Shown: one piece after another, positions 25,633-35,585 of the stretch | Layout: each line of letters starts with the position of its first letter | Numbering within the stretch: position 1 is the first letter of the stretch | Assembly (NCBI GenBank): GCA_964645405.1 | Contig: CAZYCA010000020.1 | Location: forward strand, 1 to 64,000 | DNA: 64,000 nucleotides | Direction of reading: 5' to 3' | DNA from: JAMWDF01 sp964645405 | GTDB lineage: Bacteria > Ratteibacteria > UBA8468 > B48-G9 > DSTR01 | Translations under genes and position numbers: made by a program | Notes under the pieces: model-generated | Seen by the model: the letters and a program-made list of their open reading frames with translations, nothing else | The model's database searches: none | Told to the model about the DNA's origin: nothing

Positions 25633-27709
25633 AGGAGAATTTCTTCTGGAGATTGGGTGTGAGGACCTTCCGGAATGGACAGCTGCCTTTTTAGAGCAGC
25701 TGCCTCCTCTTCTGGGGAAAGAACTGGAAAAAAACCGGGTCTCTTACGGGCAGTTGGAACTTTTTATCTCTCCCAGAAGGATTGTAATTCTCTGTCACGA
25801 AATGGCTCTGCAACAGGAAGAAATTCAGCAAGAAGTGACCGGTCCACCTGTCTCAGTGGCTTTTGATTCTTCAGGTTGTCCCACGGAAGTAGCCAGAGGT
25901 TTTGCTGCTGCCCATGGGGTGAAGGTGGAAGAACTCTGTTCCCGGGAAAAGAAAGGCCGGAAAGTACTGGTCGCGATAAAACATTTACCAGGAAAGCCTA
26001 CTGCCAGCGTAATTATTGATGTCATACGCGGGTGCCTGGAAAAACTGGAGATTCCACGAGCTATGGGGTGGAATGATAAACCAGTTCGTTTCATTCGACC
26101 GGTAAGGTGGGTAGTCCTTCTGTTAAACGGGCGTGTTGTCAGGGGTGAACTTTTGGGGGTGAGAACAGGCAGGAAAAGTTATGGACACAGGGTGCTGGCA
26201 CCTGAATCCTTTTCCGTATCTTCCATCCAGGATTACTTACAGAAACTGGATCAATTCTCTGTAGTCCTGGATTGGAAAAAGAGGCAGGAGATGATAACTG
26301 TTGCCCTGAGTCAGCAGATAAGTCCAGACAGTTACTTTGATACTGTAGCTGTGGAAAGAGTCTGCCGGCTGGTAGAATATCCGGTAGTAACGGTGGGTAA
26401 GGTGAGCGAGCAATTTCAGCATCTTGCGGTGGAAGTGATAGAGGCGGTAATCAACAAATTGAAAGGAATACCTGTTTATGAGAAAGGTGCCTGCGTTCAT
26501 TTCGGGATAGTCCTGGACGGAGTGGGTAACTGGCAGATAAAGGAAAATTACCAGAAGGTTCTTTCTGACAGGCTTCAGGATGCTTGTTTTTTCCTTTCCC
26601 AGGATGCAAAGAAATCCTTGTTACAATACAGTCAGGATTTAGAAAGGATTGTTTACCATCCACGCTGGGGTTCGGTTCTGGACCGGGTGAAAAGATTTCT
26701 TGCTATAGCAGGTGCTGTGACCGAGCAGATACATCTGGGCAAAATGGAGGAAGAAAATTTACTGACAGCTATTAAATTGTGTAAGAATGATTTAGCCACG
26801 CAGATGGTAACAGAATTTCCTGCTTTACAGGGAGTTATTGGTCGGATTTATGCCCGGAAAGAGGGATATCCGGAAGAAATAGCCCTGGCAATTGAACAGC
26901 ACTACTGGCCAAAAGGACCGGGAGACAAAATTCCGGAAACCTTAACTGGCGCCGTTATTTCTGTTATTGACCGGCTGGAGACTCTCTGTTGCTTTTTCCT
27001 CGAAGCAGAAGAGGTTTCTGGAGCAGGAGACCCCTTTGGATTGAAACGGACCGCGAACGGAATGATTGAAATTATCTGGAAAAAAAGACTGTCATTTTCG
27101 TTATCCCGTCTGGTTGAATCTGCCCTGAAAAGCTTCCAGGTGGGACCCGGGGAATCAGTGAAAGAGAAAATCGTGGGTTTTATAATCCAGCGTGTTGACA
27201 GTCTTCTTTCTGCCGAAGGAATCAGTGCGGGTATAAGGCGAGCAGTGCTGGCGGTGGAAAAGGAAAATATGCTTGTCCTCAGAGAGAAGATTGAAGCCTT
27301 AAGAGAATTTTTGTCTTCCGGGGAAGGTGAGGCAATTTTGGTGGGTTTCACCAGGGTGGCGAACATTCTTCAGCAGGCGCGGAAGAAAGGACTGGTTGCC
27401 GGTTTAGTGCAAGAGGATAGATTGGTGGAGGAGGCGGAACAAAATCTTTTTCGTATCTGGCAGAAAGAAAGTGGAGAGCTTAAAAAAATTTATTCTCATG
27501 GTGATTACAGAGGATTTCTGGACACCCTGAAGAAATGGCGGCAGCCGATTGATACTTTTTTTGATGAAGTTTTGGTGATGTGTCCCCGGGAATCTTTACG
27601 TGAGAATAGATTGGGATTACTGAAAGCCATTAACGATGTTTTCTTACTTATGGCGGACTTTTCTCATATCGCCGTGGAGGACCTTAAAGGAAATGTTGAA
27701 AAGAACTGA
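25625..27709 (+). CDS. glyS: Glycyl-tRNA synthetase beta subunit
   Basis: Beta subunit of the heterotetrameric bacterial glycyl-tRNA synthetase, which provides tRNA recognition. It opens FLLEIGCEDLP, matching the family start, and contains RFIRPVRWVVLLL, the HD-like block and a C-terminal anticodon-binding region. I prefer ATG 25625 because the family motif begins right after it; ATG 25607 is possible. At 694 residues the length is normal. The catalytic alpha subunit gene (glyQ), which usually sits directly upstream, is not here. Confidence 0.93.
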   Translation: MDKGEFLLEIGCEDLPEWTAAFLEQLPPLLGKELEKNRVSYGQLELFISPRRIVILCHEMALQQEEIQQEVTGPPVSVAFDSSGCPTEVARGFAAAHGVKVEELCSREKKGRKVLVAIKHLPGKPTASVIIDVIRGCLEKLEIPRAMGWNDKPVRFIRPVRWVVLLLNGRVVRGELLGVRTGRKSYGHRVLAPESFSVSSIQDYLQKLDQFSVVLDWKKRQEMITVALSQQISPDSYFDTVAVERVCRLVEYPVVTVGKVSEQFQHLAVEVIEAVINKLKGIPVYEKGACVHFGIVLDGVGNWQIKENYQKVLSDRLQDACFFLSQDAKKSLLQYSQDLERIVYHPRWGSVLDRVKRFLAIAGAVTEQIHLGKMEEENLLTAIKLCKNDLATQMVTEFPALQGVIGRIYARKEGYPEEIALAIEQHYWPKGPGDKIPETLTGAVISVIDRLETLCCFFLEAEEVSGAGDPFGLKRTANGMIEIIWKKRLSFSLSRLVESALKSFQVGPGESVKEKIVGFIIQRVDSLLSAEGISAGIRRAVLAVEKENMLVLREKIEALREFLSSGEGEAILVGFTRVANILQQARKKGLVAGLVQEDRLVEEAEQNLFRIWQKESGELKKIYSHGDYRGFLDTLKKWRQPIDTFFDEVLVMCPRESLRENRLGLLKAINDVFLLMADFSHIAVEDLKGNVEKN

Positions 27710-28928
27710 TAAGCAAATATACCAGGCGATCAGGTGGGAGCAAGAAAAACAGCGTTCAATGATAAACCTGATAGCCTCGGAAAATTATGTGAGCAAGGCA
27801 GTTTTACAGGCTGTTGGTTCGGTTCTTACCAACAAATACGCAGAAGGCTATCCAGGAGAACGTTGTTACGGTGGTTGCCAGTACGTTGATGAGGTGGAGA
27901 AAATAGCTCTGGAACGTGCCTGCCGTCTTTTTCAGGCAGAGTATGCTAATGTTCAGCCGCATGCGGGAAGTCAGGCTAATATGGCTGTTTACTTTGCCAT
28001 GCTGAAGCCTGGTGATCGCATTCTGGCAATGAGTTTGAGAGCGGGTGGTCACCTCACTCATGGCCGGGGAAGTAATTTCTCGGGTCATTTTTACAGATGT
28101 TATTTTTACAGCGTGAATCGGGATACGGAAATGATTGACTGTGAGGAAATAGCCAGAATAGCAAGGCAGGTGCGTCCTCATCTCATCATTTGCGGAGCCA
28201 GTGCTTACTCCCGAACAATTGATTTTCAAGCCTTTTCTCAGATAGCCAGAGAAGTGGGTAGTTTCCTGATGGCTGATATTGCCCATATTGCCGGCCTGGT
28301 TGCTGCCGGCTTACACCCCACACCGGTGCCCTGGTCAGACTTTGTTACCGGTACTACCCATAAAACCCTCCGCGGTCCCAGAGGAGGGTTGATTCTCTGT
28401 CAGCGCAGATACGGTAAGGCAATTGATAATGCTATTTTTCCAGGACTGCAGGGTGGACCTTTGGTCCATGTGATTGCCGGGAAAGCAGTATGTTTCCGGG
28501 AGGCAATGGAACCTGAGTTTAACTTATATCAAAAACAGGTCCTTGCTAATGCGGCCGTGCTATGTAAAGGTCTATCTCTCCGGGGATACAGAGTCGTTAG
28601 CGGTGGAACCGACAACCATTTATTTTTGATAGACCTCAGGGGAAAGGGATTGACAGGACTGCAGGCAGAGAAGATTTTAGAAAGGGTTGGTATCATTGTA
28701 AATCATAATACCATCCCTTACGATCCGTTGCCTCCGGCAGTAACCAGTGGTATCAGACTGGGCACACCTGCGGTTACCACCAGGGGTATGAAAGAGAAGG
28801 AGATGGAGCAAATTGCTGAATGGATTGACATGGCGTTAAAAAATAAGGATAACGAAAAGCATCTTAAAAAACTGGAAAGAACAATCAGGAGGTTTGCTCG
28901 TGGCTTCCCCCTGTGGCCAGGAGAATAA
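27693..28928 (+). CDS. glyA: Serine hydroxymethyltransferase
   Basis: PLP enzyme that interconverts serine and glycine and charges tetrahydrofolate with a one-carbon unit. The N-terminal INLIASENYVS and NKYAEGYPG are canonical, and the PLP Lys is about residue 224 in TTHKTLRGPRGG. ATG 27693 follows AAAGGA and gives 411 residues, overlapping glyS by 17 bases. A few normally fixed positions differ (for example MSLRAGGHLTHG for MDLSHGGHLTHG). The Fhs gene at the right end of the window belongs to the same folate cycle. Confidence 0.95.
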   Translation: MLKRTDKQIYQAIRWEQEKQRSMINLIASENYVSKAVLQAVGSVLTNKYAEGYPGERCYGGCQYVDEVEKIALERACRLFQAEYANVQPHAGSQANMAVYFAMLKPGDRILAMSLRAGGHLTHGRGSNFSGHFYRCYFYSVNRDTEMIDCEEIARIARQVRPHLIICGASAYSRTIDFQAFSQIAREVGSFLMADIAHIAGLVAAGLHPTPVPWSDFVTGTTHKTLRGPRGGLILCQRRYGKAIDNAIFPGLQGGPLVHVIAGKAVCFREAMEPEFNLYQKQVLANAAVLCKGLSLRGYRVVSGGTDNHLFLIDLRGKGLTGLQAEKILERVGIIVNHNTIPYDPLPPAVTSGIRLGTPAVTTRGMKEKEMEQIAEWIDMALKNKDNEKHLKKLERTIRRFARGFPLWPGE

Positions 28929-29403
28929 AAGGCCTTCGTGGGATGAATATTTTATGAGAATGGCACTTTTAGCCAGCAGCCGTTCCACCTGTCTCAGGCG
29001 GAAGGTTGGTGCCGTTATAGTCAAGGAAAAAAAGGTGCTGGCTACAGGCTATAACGGAGCGCCATCCGGGCTGGCTCACTGTCTGGAGAAAGGCTGCCTG
29101 AGGGAGAAACTGAAAATTCCTTCTGGCCAGAGACATGAATTATGTCGGGGACTGCACGCGGAACAGAATGCCATTATTCAGGCTGCCTGTTATGGAGTTT
29201 CCATCAAAGGTGCTTGTCTTTATGTCACCTGTTATCCCTGCAGTGTCTGTGCCAAAATGATTATCAATGCAGGTATCAGCGAAGTTGTCACCATGGAAGG
29301 TTATCCTGACCCTATGGCACAAGAACTTATTAAAGAAAGCCGGATTCTGGTGCGCTTTGTAAGTTTACCCTTAAAAGAAAGCAAGCAGAAGAGTTGTTTG
29401 TGA
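28900..29403 (+). CDS. comEB: dCMP deaminase / ComEB-type zinc deaminase
   Basis: Deaminates dCMP to dUMP for thymidylate synthesis. Zinc ligands are in the HAEQNAI motif and in CYPCSVC, and WDEYFMRMALLAS is the typical N-terminus. GTG 28900 has AGGAGG seven bases upstream, giving 167 residues; a TTG six bases earlier is too close to that site. It overlaps glyA by 29 bases. Confidence 0.93.
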   Translation: MASPCGQENKRPSWDEYFMRMALLASSRSTCLRRKVGAVIVKEKKVLATGYNGAPSGLAHCLEKGCLREKLKIPSGQRHELCRGLHAEQNAIIQAACYGVSIKGACLYVTCYPCSVCAKMIINAGISEVVTMEGYPDPMAQELIKESRILVRFVSLPLKESKQKSCL

Positions 29404-29412
29404 GTTTACAGA

Positions 29413-31029
29413 ATGGTGGCTATCTCTCCTTTCCTTTCAGAAATTTTAAAAAGGCGCGGTATAATTCAGCCCGAAGAGCAGATTAGATTTCTCCACGCTG
29501 ACCTTTCTTACCTGACGCCTCCTTTTCTTATCCCGCAGATGGAAAAGGCCTGTCTGCGTCTTTTGAAGGCAGTGGAACGCAGAGAGAAAGTTTTTATTTA
29601 TGGGGACGGAGATGTTGACGGTCTTTGCTCTGTGGCTCTCCTGTGGCGGCTGACAGAAGCGTTGGAACTTCCCTGTGATTTCTATCTTACCCACCGTCTG
29701 GAAGAGTTTGAGATTGCAGAGAGTTTAATGGAAAATCTGGCAAGTGAAGGTTACACTCTTCTGTTAGTTGCTGACTGTGGTACCTCTTCCTGGCAGGCAC
29801 TGGAGAAAGCTGCCAGCTTGGGAATGGATGTGATTATCCTGGACCATCACCTCTGCGGCAGGGCTGATTTGCCCCGGCAGCATATTTATCTTAACCCCAG
29901 TATGTGCGACTGGCCTGAAGGTAGCAGGAATTTATCTTCTGCGGGTATCAGCTTTATGTTTCTTCAAGGGATGGAAGCGTTAACTCCAGGACTGAGAGAA
30001 AAAGCGACATGTGATTTAGTGGAACTGGCAGGGTTGGGTATCCTGGGGGACGGTGTTGTTCTTAAAGGAGATAACAGGATTTTGGTGAAAGAAGGTTTAA
30101 GAAGATTAACAACTACCCGGGTTCCGGGTCTGCGATACTTTCTGGAAAATTCTGGTATAGCTGGTGAGATTAAATGTCGTGATGTTACGTTTAAAATCAA
30201 TCCCCGGCTGAATGCTCCAGGTCGGTTTGGTCGTCCGGAAGTAGCTTTGAAGATATTACTGGAAAACAGGGAGCAAGATCTACCAGGACTATGGCGCGAC
30301 ATTGAAGAATATGACCGCAAAAGGTCAACCATAGTAGTCAGGGCAATGAAAATGTTGAATCAGGAGCCTGAGACAAACCAGCTGGTAGTGATGAGAGATT
30401 TTCCGCCTGGTTTATGCGGGATTATTGCTTCCCGTCTGGTGGAGAAAACAGGCCGCCCGGTCCTGGTTTGTTCCAGAACCGGGGAAAGAATCAGGGGTTC
30501 AGGAAGAAGTGCTGGTGGTTTTGACCTTTACTGGCGTTTGTGGAAATACAGGGAGAAGTTTATTTCTTTCGGTGGCCATAGCCGGGCAATAGGTTTTACT
30601 TTTGCTGCTGAGTGTCTGGAGGAAATAGAAGAGATATGGAAGGAAGCCATTTCTGATTTCCAGCCTTCTACGTCTTTACTGGTTCCTGAGGCTACTGTTC
30701 GGTTAAAGGAACTGACTGCAGAAACTGTGGCTGAGTTGAGTCTTCTGGAACCATGTGGCCCCGGTAATCCCAGGCCGCTTTTTCTGGAACCGGAAGTTAC
30801 TATTCAGGAGATTTTCTTTAAGGGAAAAAATAGACTCCAGTTCTGGGTAGGGACAGAATCCTCCTACTTCCAGTGTTTTTTAGAGAAAAAAGAAGACAGC
30901 GATAAAATTATTCCAGGGAAAAGTGTTGGTCTGGTCTATACACCAAGAATCTCAGAGGCAACTACCTTGCGCAAACTCTGGCTGGATGTCAAAATGGTTG
31001 TTCCGGAAAAAAATAAATACAGTTCTTAA
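29413..31029 (+). CDS. recJ: Single-stranded-DNA exonuclease RecJ
   Basis: A 5'-3' exonuclease of the DHH family. Catalytic motifs GDGDVDGLCS, VADCGTS and LDHH are present in order (about residues 60-140). The DHHA1 region has the GGHSRAIGF signature at about 375-385, followed by an OB-like C-terminal region. At 538 residues it is slightly shorter than E. coli RecJ, with short linkers. It ends the plus-strand run and converges on rpmB with only seven bases between. Confidence 0.9.
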   Translation: MVAISPFLSEILKRRGIIQPEEQIRFLHADLSYLTPPFLIPQMEKACLRLLKAVERREKVFIYGDGDVDGLCSVALLWRLTEALELPCDFYLTHRLEEFEIAESLMENLASEGYTLLLVADCGTSSWQALEKAASLGMDVIILDHHLCGRADLPRQHIYLNPSMCDWPEGSRNLSSAGISFMFLQGMEALTPGLREKATCDLVELAGLGILGDGVVLKGDNRILVKEGLRRLTTTRVPGLRYFLENSGIAGEIKCRDVTFKINPRLNAPGRFGRPEVALKILLENREQDLPGLWRDIEEYDRKRSTIVVRAMKMLNQEPETNQLVVMRDFPPGLCGIIASRLVEKTGRPVLVCSRTGERIRGSGRSAGGFDLYWRLWKYREKFISFGGHSRAIGFTFAAECLEEIEEIWKEAISDFQPSTSLLVPEATVRLKELTAETVAELSLLEPCGPGNPRPLFLEPEVTIQEIFFKGKNRLQFWVGTESSYFQCFLEKKEDSDKIIPGKSVGLVYTPRISEATTLRKLWLDVKMVVPEKNKYSS

Positions 31030-31036
31030 TCGCACT

Positions 31037-31288
31037 TCAGACTGTATCTTGATTGCCTGTTTCTGCTGGCTGGACTGCAGTAACCCCGGTAGTTGAGGGC
31101 AGAACTTTACGTACCTTTCCAGAACGGAGACATCTGGTGCAGATTAACATTCTTTGCCTGGTGCCTTTAAATTCCACGGCAACTCTTTGCAGATTTACTT
31201 TCCAGCGTCTTCTTGTTTTCCTGTTGGAATGGCTCACGCGGTTACCAGAAGTTCCCTGTTTTCCACATAGCTGACAGATGTTAGACAT
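31037..31288 (-). CDS. rpmB: 50S ribosomal protein L28
   Basis: An 83-residue L28 protein. Two CxxC pairs (CQLC and CTRC) form the zinc ribbon of the C+ variety. The motif GNRVSHSNRKTRRRWKVNL is diagnostic. AAGGAG precedes the ATG. It sits alone at the downstream edge of the polysaccharide locus. Confidence 0.95.
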   Translation of the reverse strand: MSNICQLCGKQGTSGNRVSHSNRKTRRRWKVNLQRVAVEFKGTRQRMLICTRCLRSGKVRKVLPSTTGVTAVQPAETGNQDTV

Positions 31289-31306
31289 TTTTCTCCTTTT
31301 TTTGGC

Positions 31307-33130
31307 TTACCTTACAGGTACAGGTTTATTTTCACTACTCAATCTTTTTAAGATAGTATTAGCATACTCGTTTTGTGGGTCCAATGTCAAGACTTTCTTC
31401 AGGTAAGAGGCGGCTTTCTCCACGTCTCTGTAATATATCAAATAGATAGAGGCAATACTGCACAGTACATCTTTATCATAGGGGTTAATCCATTCAGCCC
31501 AGCGATAGTGGTAGAGAGCATCTGCTATTTTCCCTTGTTTGAGAGCAATCGTACCAAGGTTCATATCCGTTTTGGCAAAATGAGGCAAAAGATAATCATT
31601 GATGTGAAGATAAATCCTTCTTGCCTGCTCTAACTGATTTGTCTCCCCATAGACATAAGCCAGTTTATACCAGGTGACAAAGTCGCTGGGACAGATGCGG
31701 CAAGCAGTGGAATAGTACTCAATGGCTGCCTGGTATTGTCTGGCTTCTTTTGCCCAGATGCCTCTCTTCAGATAAACCTGTGAAGTTATACGAAAGTAAG
31801 AAACAAAAACTGTCATGGTATAGGAGACTATTGCCAGAACAATCCAGAAGATTTTGGAAAAGATAGCTCCACTATCTGTTTTGACTGTTTCCTGTTTGGC
31901 CAGAATGCCCAGAGAAAACCAGAAGTACATAGCAGTGGAAGCATTTCCCAGGTTGGTAGAGAAAAAATTATCAGCCAGCACTGCCAGCATACCACAAGCC
32001 AGACCATAGCAGACTATCTCGTCCAGAGAATCTTCCTCTCCGGAAGTTTTTTTCTTTTTATCCGTATACGTCTTTTTTGATTTTTTGAGATTTGCCGTGT
32101 TTAAATGAGAAGACTGTTCTGTCCGGGATGGCTTTCTTTTTGCAGTTAAGTACAAAAGAAGAATGATGAAACCTAAAAACAGGATTAAGCCTATCAATCC
32201 TGTTTCACACCATGTTTCCAGATAGCGGTTATGTGGATTGTTGGTAACTGGAGTGGATTCAGCCTGCCGGAAATATTCCCGAAAACGGAACCACGGATAG
32301 TAAATCTGGAAATTACCCAGTCCCCAGCCCAAAACTGGCCTCAGGCGAACCATTCTCCAGGTTCCCTGCCAGATGTAATACCTGATGTTGGAGAGAAACC
32401 AGGTGTGAATTTTAGGCCAGAGTAGCCAGGTGGCCAGAAAAAAAACAATCATACCTGCATAGGCTTTCCAGGCAGATTTTCCCTTCCTGGGATAAATGAA
32501 GAAAGCCAGACTGGCTAAACCAAAAGCAAAACCACTGATGGCTGCTCTGGACTTACTCAAGATTAAGGCTGATACTCCTGATAAGATAAAGATAGCGAGG
32601 AAAAATTTTTCCACTGACTCCATCTGTTTTTGCCGGAGAAGTGCCACTGCCAGCAGTAATGGCATTATAATATGACCGGCAAAAAAGTTAGGATTACCGA
32701 AGGTGCTAATGCCGTAGTGGGAAGGCATTGCATCCTGCACAAGGGCAATGACTGTGGCAAGGAAAGCAGAACCGAGCCAGAAATATATCCAGAGTTTCTC
32801 TACTACCAGCTGGGTAGCCAGGAGAAAAATCATATAATAAAGTAGCAACTGCTCCAGAATAGCCGCAGCAGCATAGCCACACGGTGCGAGAAAGGCAGAG
32901 ACAAGATTCCAGACAGCCAGAAGAGTGAAGGCTGAAAAAACGAGCGGGGAAAAAGAAAACCGTTTGCCTTCAAAAACGTAGCCTAAAGAGGCTAAAAGAC
33001 AGAAGACAAAGCCAACAACATTTTTAATAAGAGTATAGTCGTAGGCTGGTTTGAAAAGGCCAAGAATGCCACCTGCAAAAAAAAGGAGAAGACACCCTAA
33101 CCGGTAATACCGCATTTGAGTTTCATTCAT
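31307..33130 (-). CDS. O-antigen ligase/polymerase-like membrane protein with TPR domain
   Basis: A 607-residue membrane protein of the Wzy/WaaL family. About ten hydrophobic spans fill residues 1-430. The large periplasmic loop contains the PVLGWGLGNFQIYYP motif with the downstream NPHNRYLE signature (about residues 275-305), typical of O-antigen ligases. Three or more TPR units follow at about 470-600 (AAIEYYSTACRICPSD, ADALYHYRWAEWINPYD, AASYLKKVLTLDPQN). A basic insert rich in Lys/Ser/Thr interrupts the middle. It probably polymerises or transfers the finished glycan; whether to lipid A or to proteins cannot be told. Confidence 0.8.
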   Translation of the reverse strand: MNETQMRYYRLGCLLLFFAGGILGLFKPAYDYTLIKNVVGFVFCLLASLGYVFEGKRFSFSPLVFSAFTLLAVWNLVSAFLAPCGYAAAAILEQLLLYYMIFLLATQLVVEKLWIYFWLGSAFLATVIALVQDAMPSHYGISTFGNPNFFAGHIIMPLLLAVALLRQKQMESVEKFFLAIFILSGVSALILSKSRAAISGFAFGLASLAFFIYPRKGKSAWKAYAGMIVFFLATWLLWPKIHTWFLSNIRYYIWQGTWRMVRLRPVLGWGLGNFQIYYPWFRFREYFRQAESTPVTNNPHNRYLETWCETGLIGLILFLGFIILLLYLTAKRKPSRTEQSSHLNTANLKKSKKTYTDKKKKTSGEEDSLDEIVCYGLACGMLAVLADNFFSTNLGNASTAMYFWFSLGILAKQETVKTDSGAIFSKIFWIVLAIVSYTMTVFVSYFRITSQVYLKRGIWAKEARQYQAAIEYYSTACRICPSDFVTWYKLAYVYGETNQLEQARRIYLHINDYLLPHFAKTDMNLGTIALKQGKIADALYHYRWAEWINPYDKDVLCSIASIYLIYYRDVEKAASYLKKVLTLDPQNEYANTILKRLSSENKPVPVR

Positions 33131-33198
33131 AACTCAAGATTATACAGAAGACGTTCTTCTTTGTCTATCGCAGTTTATAAAAGCAAAGAAGAAATTTT

Positions 33199-34485
33199 TC
33201 AATACGCATTTTTGAAGGAAAAGGGAGAACAGAGAATAATAGCCAGGTCCAGCCACCAGCTCCAGTTCGCAAGATAATAAAGGTCATAGTAAACCCGCTC
33301 TTCAGGTTCCGTATGACTTCCTCTCAATCCATGAATCTGAGCCCATCCAGTAAGGCCCGGTTTAATCCGCAGGCGTCGGGGAAAATCTGGAAGAGTAAAG
33401 AAGAATGTATCGTCAAGAGAAATAGGTCTTGGCCCCACCAGAGACATTTGTCCACTTAAAACATTGAAAATCTGGGGAAGCTCATCCAGGTTATAACGTC
33501 GGAGAAAACGTCCCAGCCTGGTGATTCTCGGGTCTTCTTCCCGGGTAAAAGGGGGAAAAGAAGAATAAGGATACTTCATTGTTCTAAATTTAAACATTTT
33601 AAAGAGCTGACGATTTTTCCCCACACGTATCTGAGTAAAAAAAAGTGGTCCGGGAGAATCCAGGCGGATGGCAAAAGCAATTAGTGGTAGAATGATACAG
33701 AAAACGAGACAGAGGATTATGCCCAAAATTAAATCTGTGCAACGTTTTAAAAAGGAAGATGACCAGCGCTCTAAGGGTAACTGCCCTGAGGTAAGAAGGG
33801 GCAAACCATCAATATTTTCTACCTGTCCAGAAAAAAGATAATGACCGAATGGAGGAAGAAGATAGAGACCAGTGGATAATTGTTCAGCTATTTCCTGGAC
33901 TGCACGGTTTGTCTCCGGACTGGTACCACAGTAAATGAGAAAATCTGGCATAATTTTTTTGATTTTCTCTTCTATGCCTGAAGTTTCCTCCGGTAGTAAA
34001 TAAATTGAAAAATAAGGATGATGTAAACGAAACCGTTTAAGAATTTTTTCGGAGTTGATTTTACTGCCTACAAAAAGGACATTTTTCCTTTCAGTTTTTA
34101 AGCGGCAATGCCACAGAAAATGGAAGAATGATATTCCAGCAAGCGAAAGTAATCCGGCTAATCCCAGCGCCAGTCTGGAATAGGAGAAACCACGGTAAAG
34201 AGCAGTTCCTGCCATAATGAAAACCATAGCCCAGAAACTGGCCTGGAGAATTGTCGCCAGTTCCGAGCAAAAATTGGAGAAAAGCTGATGGCGGTAAAGA
34301 CCGAGGATGGAAAGCATAAGAACCCAGGCTAATGCTGCAAAGATGGCTATTTGCAGGTAGGGAGTAAGAGGAGCCATAGTTTTTTCAGGAAATACTTTTA
34401 AGGTAAATCGCAGCCAGTAACCGAGGAGGAAAAAGGAGAAGATACCCACTGAGTCAACAAAAAGAAGCGTTCTTTTGTTTGACAT
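33199..34485 (-). CDS. Undecaprenyl-phosphate glycosyl-1-phosphate transferase
   Basis: Initiating enzyme that loads the first sugar phosphate onto the undecaprenyl phosphate carrier. The 428 residues contain four N-terminal membrane spans, a degenerate nucleotide-binding domain, one more span, and the C-terminal catalytic domain. That domain has DSPGPLFFTQIRVGKNRQ, FKFRTM, the DELPQ motif and LVGPRP. The first sugar (galactose, glucose or other) is not predictable. It directly follows the DUF1972 glycosyltransferase. Confidence 0.9.
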   Translation of the reverse strand: MSNKRTLLFVDSVGIFSFFLLGYWLRFTLKVFPEKTMAPLTPYLQIAIFAALAWVLMLSILGLYRHQLFSNFCSELATILQASFWAMVFIMAGTALYRGFSYSRLALGLAGLLSLAGISFFHFLWHCRLKTERKNVLFVGSKINSEKILKRFRLHHPYFSIYLLPEETSGIEEKIKKIMPDFLIYCGTSPETNRAVQEIAEQLSTGLYLLPPFGHYLFSGQVENIDGLPLLTSGQLPLERWSSSFLKRCTDLILGIILCLVFCIILPLIAFAIRLDSPGPLFFTQIRVGKNRQLFKMFKFRTMKYPYSSFPPFTREEDPRITRLGRFLRRYNLDELPQIFNVLSGQMSLVGPRPISLDDTFFFTLPDFPRRLRIKPGLTGWAQIHGLRGSHTEPEERVYYDLYYLANWSWWLDLAIILCSPFSFKNAY

Positions 34486-34487
34486 GT

Positions 34488-35585
34488 TTAATGGCGTTTG
34501 ACTTTCTGGCAGAGTCTTTCATAACAGTTTATGACGTCTTTCCACTGGTAGCACTCACTGACCCGTTGTCGGGCTTTTTCTCCCAGGGGATAGGTTAGTT
34601 GTGGATTTTTCAGGACATGTTCTATCTTCTCTTTCAAATCAGATGGGGAAAGAGAGAAGTAAATACCTGCTTCACCAAGCACCTCACGATTAAAGGGAAC
34701 ATCCAGAGCCAGAATACAGTTACCGCAACCCATAGCTTTTAACAAAGCAGGATTTGTCCCGCCAACCTCATTCCCATGGATGTAGGCATAAGCATGGCAG
34801 TGAAGTTCTTCTATGTGCCCTGATTTATATACAGGGCCAAGAAAACGGATTCTTTCATCAGACACCTGGCGGAGTTTGCGAACATAGGGACTGTTCCAGT
34901 TAGCGGCACCAGCGATTACCAGAAGTTTGTTTGTCTGTACCCTTCTGAAGGCTTCCACTGCTAAATCCTGGTGATTCTCTGGTTCCAGACGGCTACCGAT
35001 GAAAAAATATTCCCTTTCTTTCAGTCCATACTCCTGAATAATTTCTGGTGTTTTGCTGTAAAAAAGATGAGCTCCATAGGGGATGAAGGTCGTATCCCGA
35101 TTATATTTTTTTCGGTAATAATCCTGGATAGCTCTGGCGTCAGCAACAATCTGGTTAGCTATCACACAGGAGAAAAATTCTGCAAACCGGTAATAAGTTC
35201 TGGCTGACCATCCCCATTTGGCTCTTTTCCACTCCAGACCATCTACGTTGATAATAAAAGGTTTTCGCAGTAATCTGGGCAAAACACACAGAGGACTGTT
35301 AGCCGAATTGAAAACTAAAATTACGTCAGGGTTCCAGCAGAGTACCGTCAGAAAACTGAAAAATGTATGTGAAAAGGTATCAGTGATTTTCCCGGGAAGG
35401 CTTGCTGGATAACATAGCTTTACTCCTCTGTATGATGTGGGTCTTTCTGGATAAAGATACCTGCGGCAGCTAACCAGAACCTGGTGTCCTTTTCTGACAA
35501 GTCCCAGAGCCAGTTCTTCAGCGCAGGTCTCAAATCCTCCATACCGGGCAGGGATTCCTCTGGTACCCACAATTGCTATCTTCAT
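34488..35585 (-). CDS. GT4-type glycosyltransferase with DUF1972 N-domain
   Basis: A 365-residue GT-B enzyme. The N-terminal MKIAIVGTRGIPARYGGFET is the signature of the DUF1972 group of rhamnosyl- and related transferases. A donor-binding C-domain follows with IGSRLEPENH and HGNEVGGTNPALLKAMGCG. ATG 35585 matches the family start. It is the first gene downstream of the HEPN/MNT insertion and lies next to the initiating transferase, so it may add the second sugar. Confidence 0.85.
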   Translation of the reverse strand: MKIAIVGTRGIPARYGGFETCAEELALGLVRKGHQVLVSCRRYLYPERPTSYRGVKLCYPASLPGKITDTFSHTFFSFLTVLCWNPDVILVFNSANSPLCVLPRLLRKPFIINVDGLEWKRAKWGWSARTYYRFAEFFSCVIANQIVADARAIQDYYRKKYNRDTTFIPYGAHLFYSKTPEIIQEYGLKEREYFFIGSRLEPENHQDLAVEAFRRVQTNKLLVIAGAANWNSPYVRKLRQVSDERIRFLGPVYKSGHIEELHCHAYAYIHGNEVGGTNPALLKAMGCGNCILALDVPFNREVLGEAGIYFSLSPSDLKEKIEHVLKNPQLTYPLGEKARQRVSECYQWKDVINCYERLCQKVKRH

